64,000 nucleotides of DNA, from positions 33,496,640 through 33,560,639 of the forward strand of contig NC_063061.1 of NCBI RefSeq assembly GCF_018812025.1, read 5' to 3'. This DNA comes from Megalobrama amblycephala. Lineage: Eukaryota > Chordata > Actinopteri > Cypriniformes > Xenocyprididae. The notes under the pieces were generated by a model, which saw only the letters and a list, made by a program, of their open reading frames with translations, ran no database searches and had not been told where the DNA came from. A program made the translations under genes and the position numbers. Shown here in pieces: positions 63,721-64,000 of this stretch; position 1 is the stretch's first letter, and each line of letters starts with the position of its first letter.

Positions 63721-64000
63721 TTTAATCATCATCACTATTCTCTATATAATCTATGTCATCCTGCTGAAAGACACGAATAGAAAGTTATGTAATATTGATG
63801 TATAAAATGTTAAGATGTTATAATTAATGTTTGGTTATGGTGCTGCCATCTTGTGATCAATTTTGTTGTGCCAATTTTGTTGTATCTATACTTCAAAAAA
63901 TATCCATATAAAGGTATAATATATGTAATCATACTATTTTTATAATATAAAAATAATAAAACATATGGTGTGTTGTGACATTCAAACACGTATCTGAATA
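63721..64000 (+). other. 3' flank of the last receptor copy, with AATAAA at 63955
   Basis: Homologous to the 3' flank of the 50151 gene (51000-51440), including GATGTTATAATTAATGTTTG, CCATATAAAGGTATAAT and AATAATAAAACAT. AATAAA at 63955-63960 is the likely polyadenylation signal. The array may continue beyond the window. Confidence 0.55.

Overview
The window looks like nuclear DNA of a ray-finned fish, most probably a cyprinid (carp/zebrafish family). It is AT-rich, with intronless vertebrate-type receptor genes and AATAAA polyadenylation signals. It is packed with fish-type transposons: Tc1, hAT, TTAA-flanked MITEs, Harbinger, DIRS, an L2/CR1-like LINE and solo LTRs. No bacterial features (operons, Shine-Dalgarno sites, CRISPR) are present. 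The organism is inferred from sequence character only.

The host content is one tandem array, all on the + strand, of a rhodopsin-like (class A) G-protein-coupled receptor family. Each gene has a single coding exon of about 277-285 codons. Type A lies at 0.9-17.8 kb: intact genes at 925 and 16961, an intact gene whose likely start is 10122, a frameshifted copy at 12694 and a fragment at 14.2 kb. Its marks are the motif GLPTHSY in TM1 and a Cys-rich tail. Type B lies at 19-63.7 kb: intact genes at 27307, 41086, 50151 and 56409; damaged copies at 22759, 32881, 36885 and 62867. Its marks are the N-terminus MNISSEIFP and the tail LPFIK. The gene at 19048, where the two sub-arrays meet, has a type B front and a type A back. 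Several apparent upstream starts (GTG, TTG, or a poly-T translation) are artefacts. The ATG of the MNISSE or MNSS motif is preferred.

The intracellular surfaces (ERY-ICL2 and TM5-ICL3) are nearly identical in all copies, while the N-terminus, TM2-TM3, ECL2 and TM6-ECL3 differ. This suggests one signalling output with diversified ligands, perhaps chemosensory or immune; ligand and function are unknown. Type B genes share an upstream block with an octamer ATTTGCAT, a GGCAGACAGTCCAG motif, a TATTTAAAG box, a heat-shock-element-like TTCCAGAATGTTC and a possible splice acceptor directly before the coding exon.

Mobile DNA fills the rest. Highlights are a 6.2-kb DIRS-type tyrosine-recombinase retrotransposon (about 42949-49160, coding on the minus strand) with inverted terminal repeats and an internal complementary region; a solo LTR at 5695-7888 carrying three other insertions; a receptor pseudogene at 22759-25260 split by an LTR element and a palindrome-rich MITE; a solo LTR at 55657-56350 between a receptor gene and its upstream block; and a 1.56-kb element at 59018-60581 with 7-bp target duplications, TACGT-rich ends and phase-compatible exons of an unrecognised gene, inserted in a LINE endonuclease relic. 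The last is the best candidate for something undescribed.
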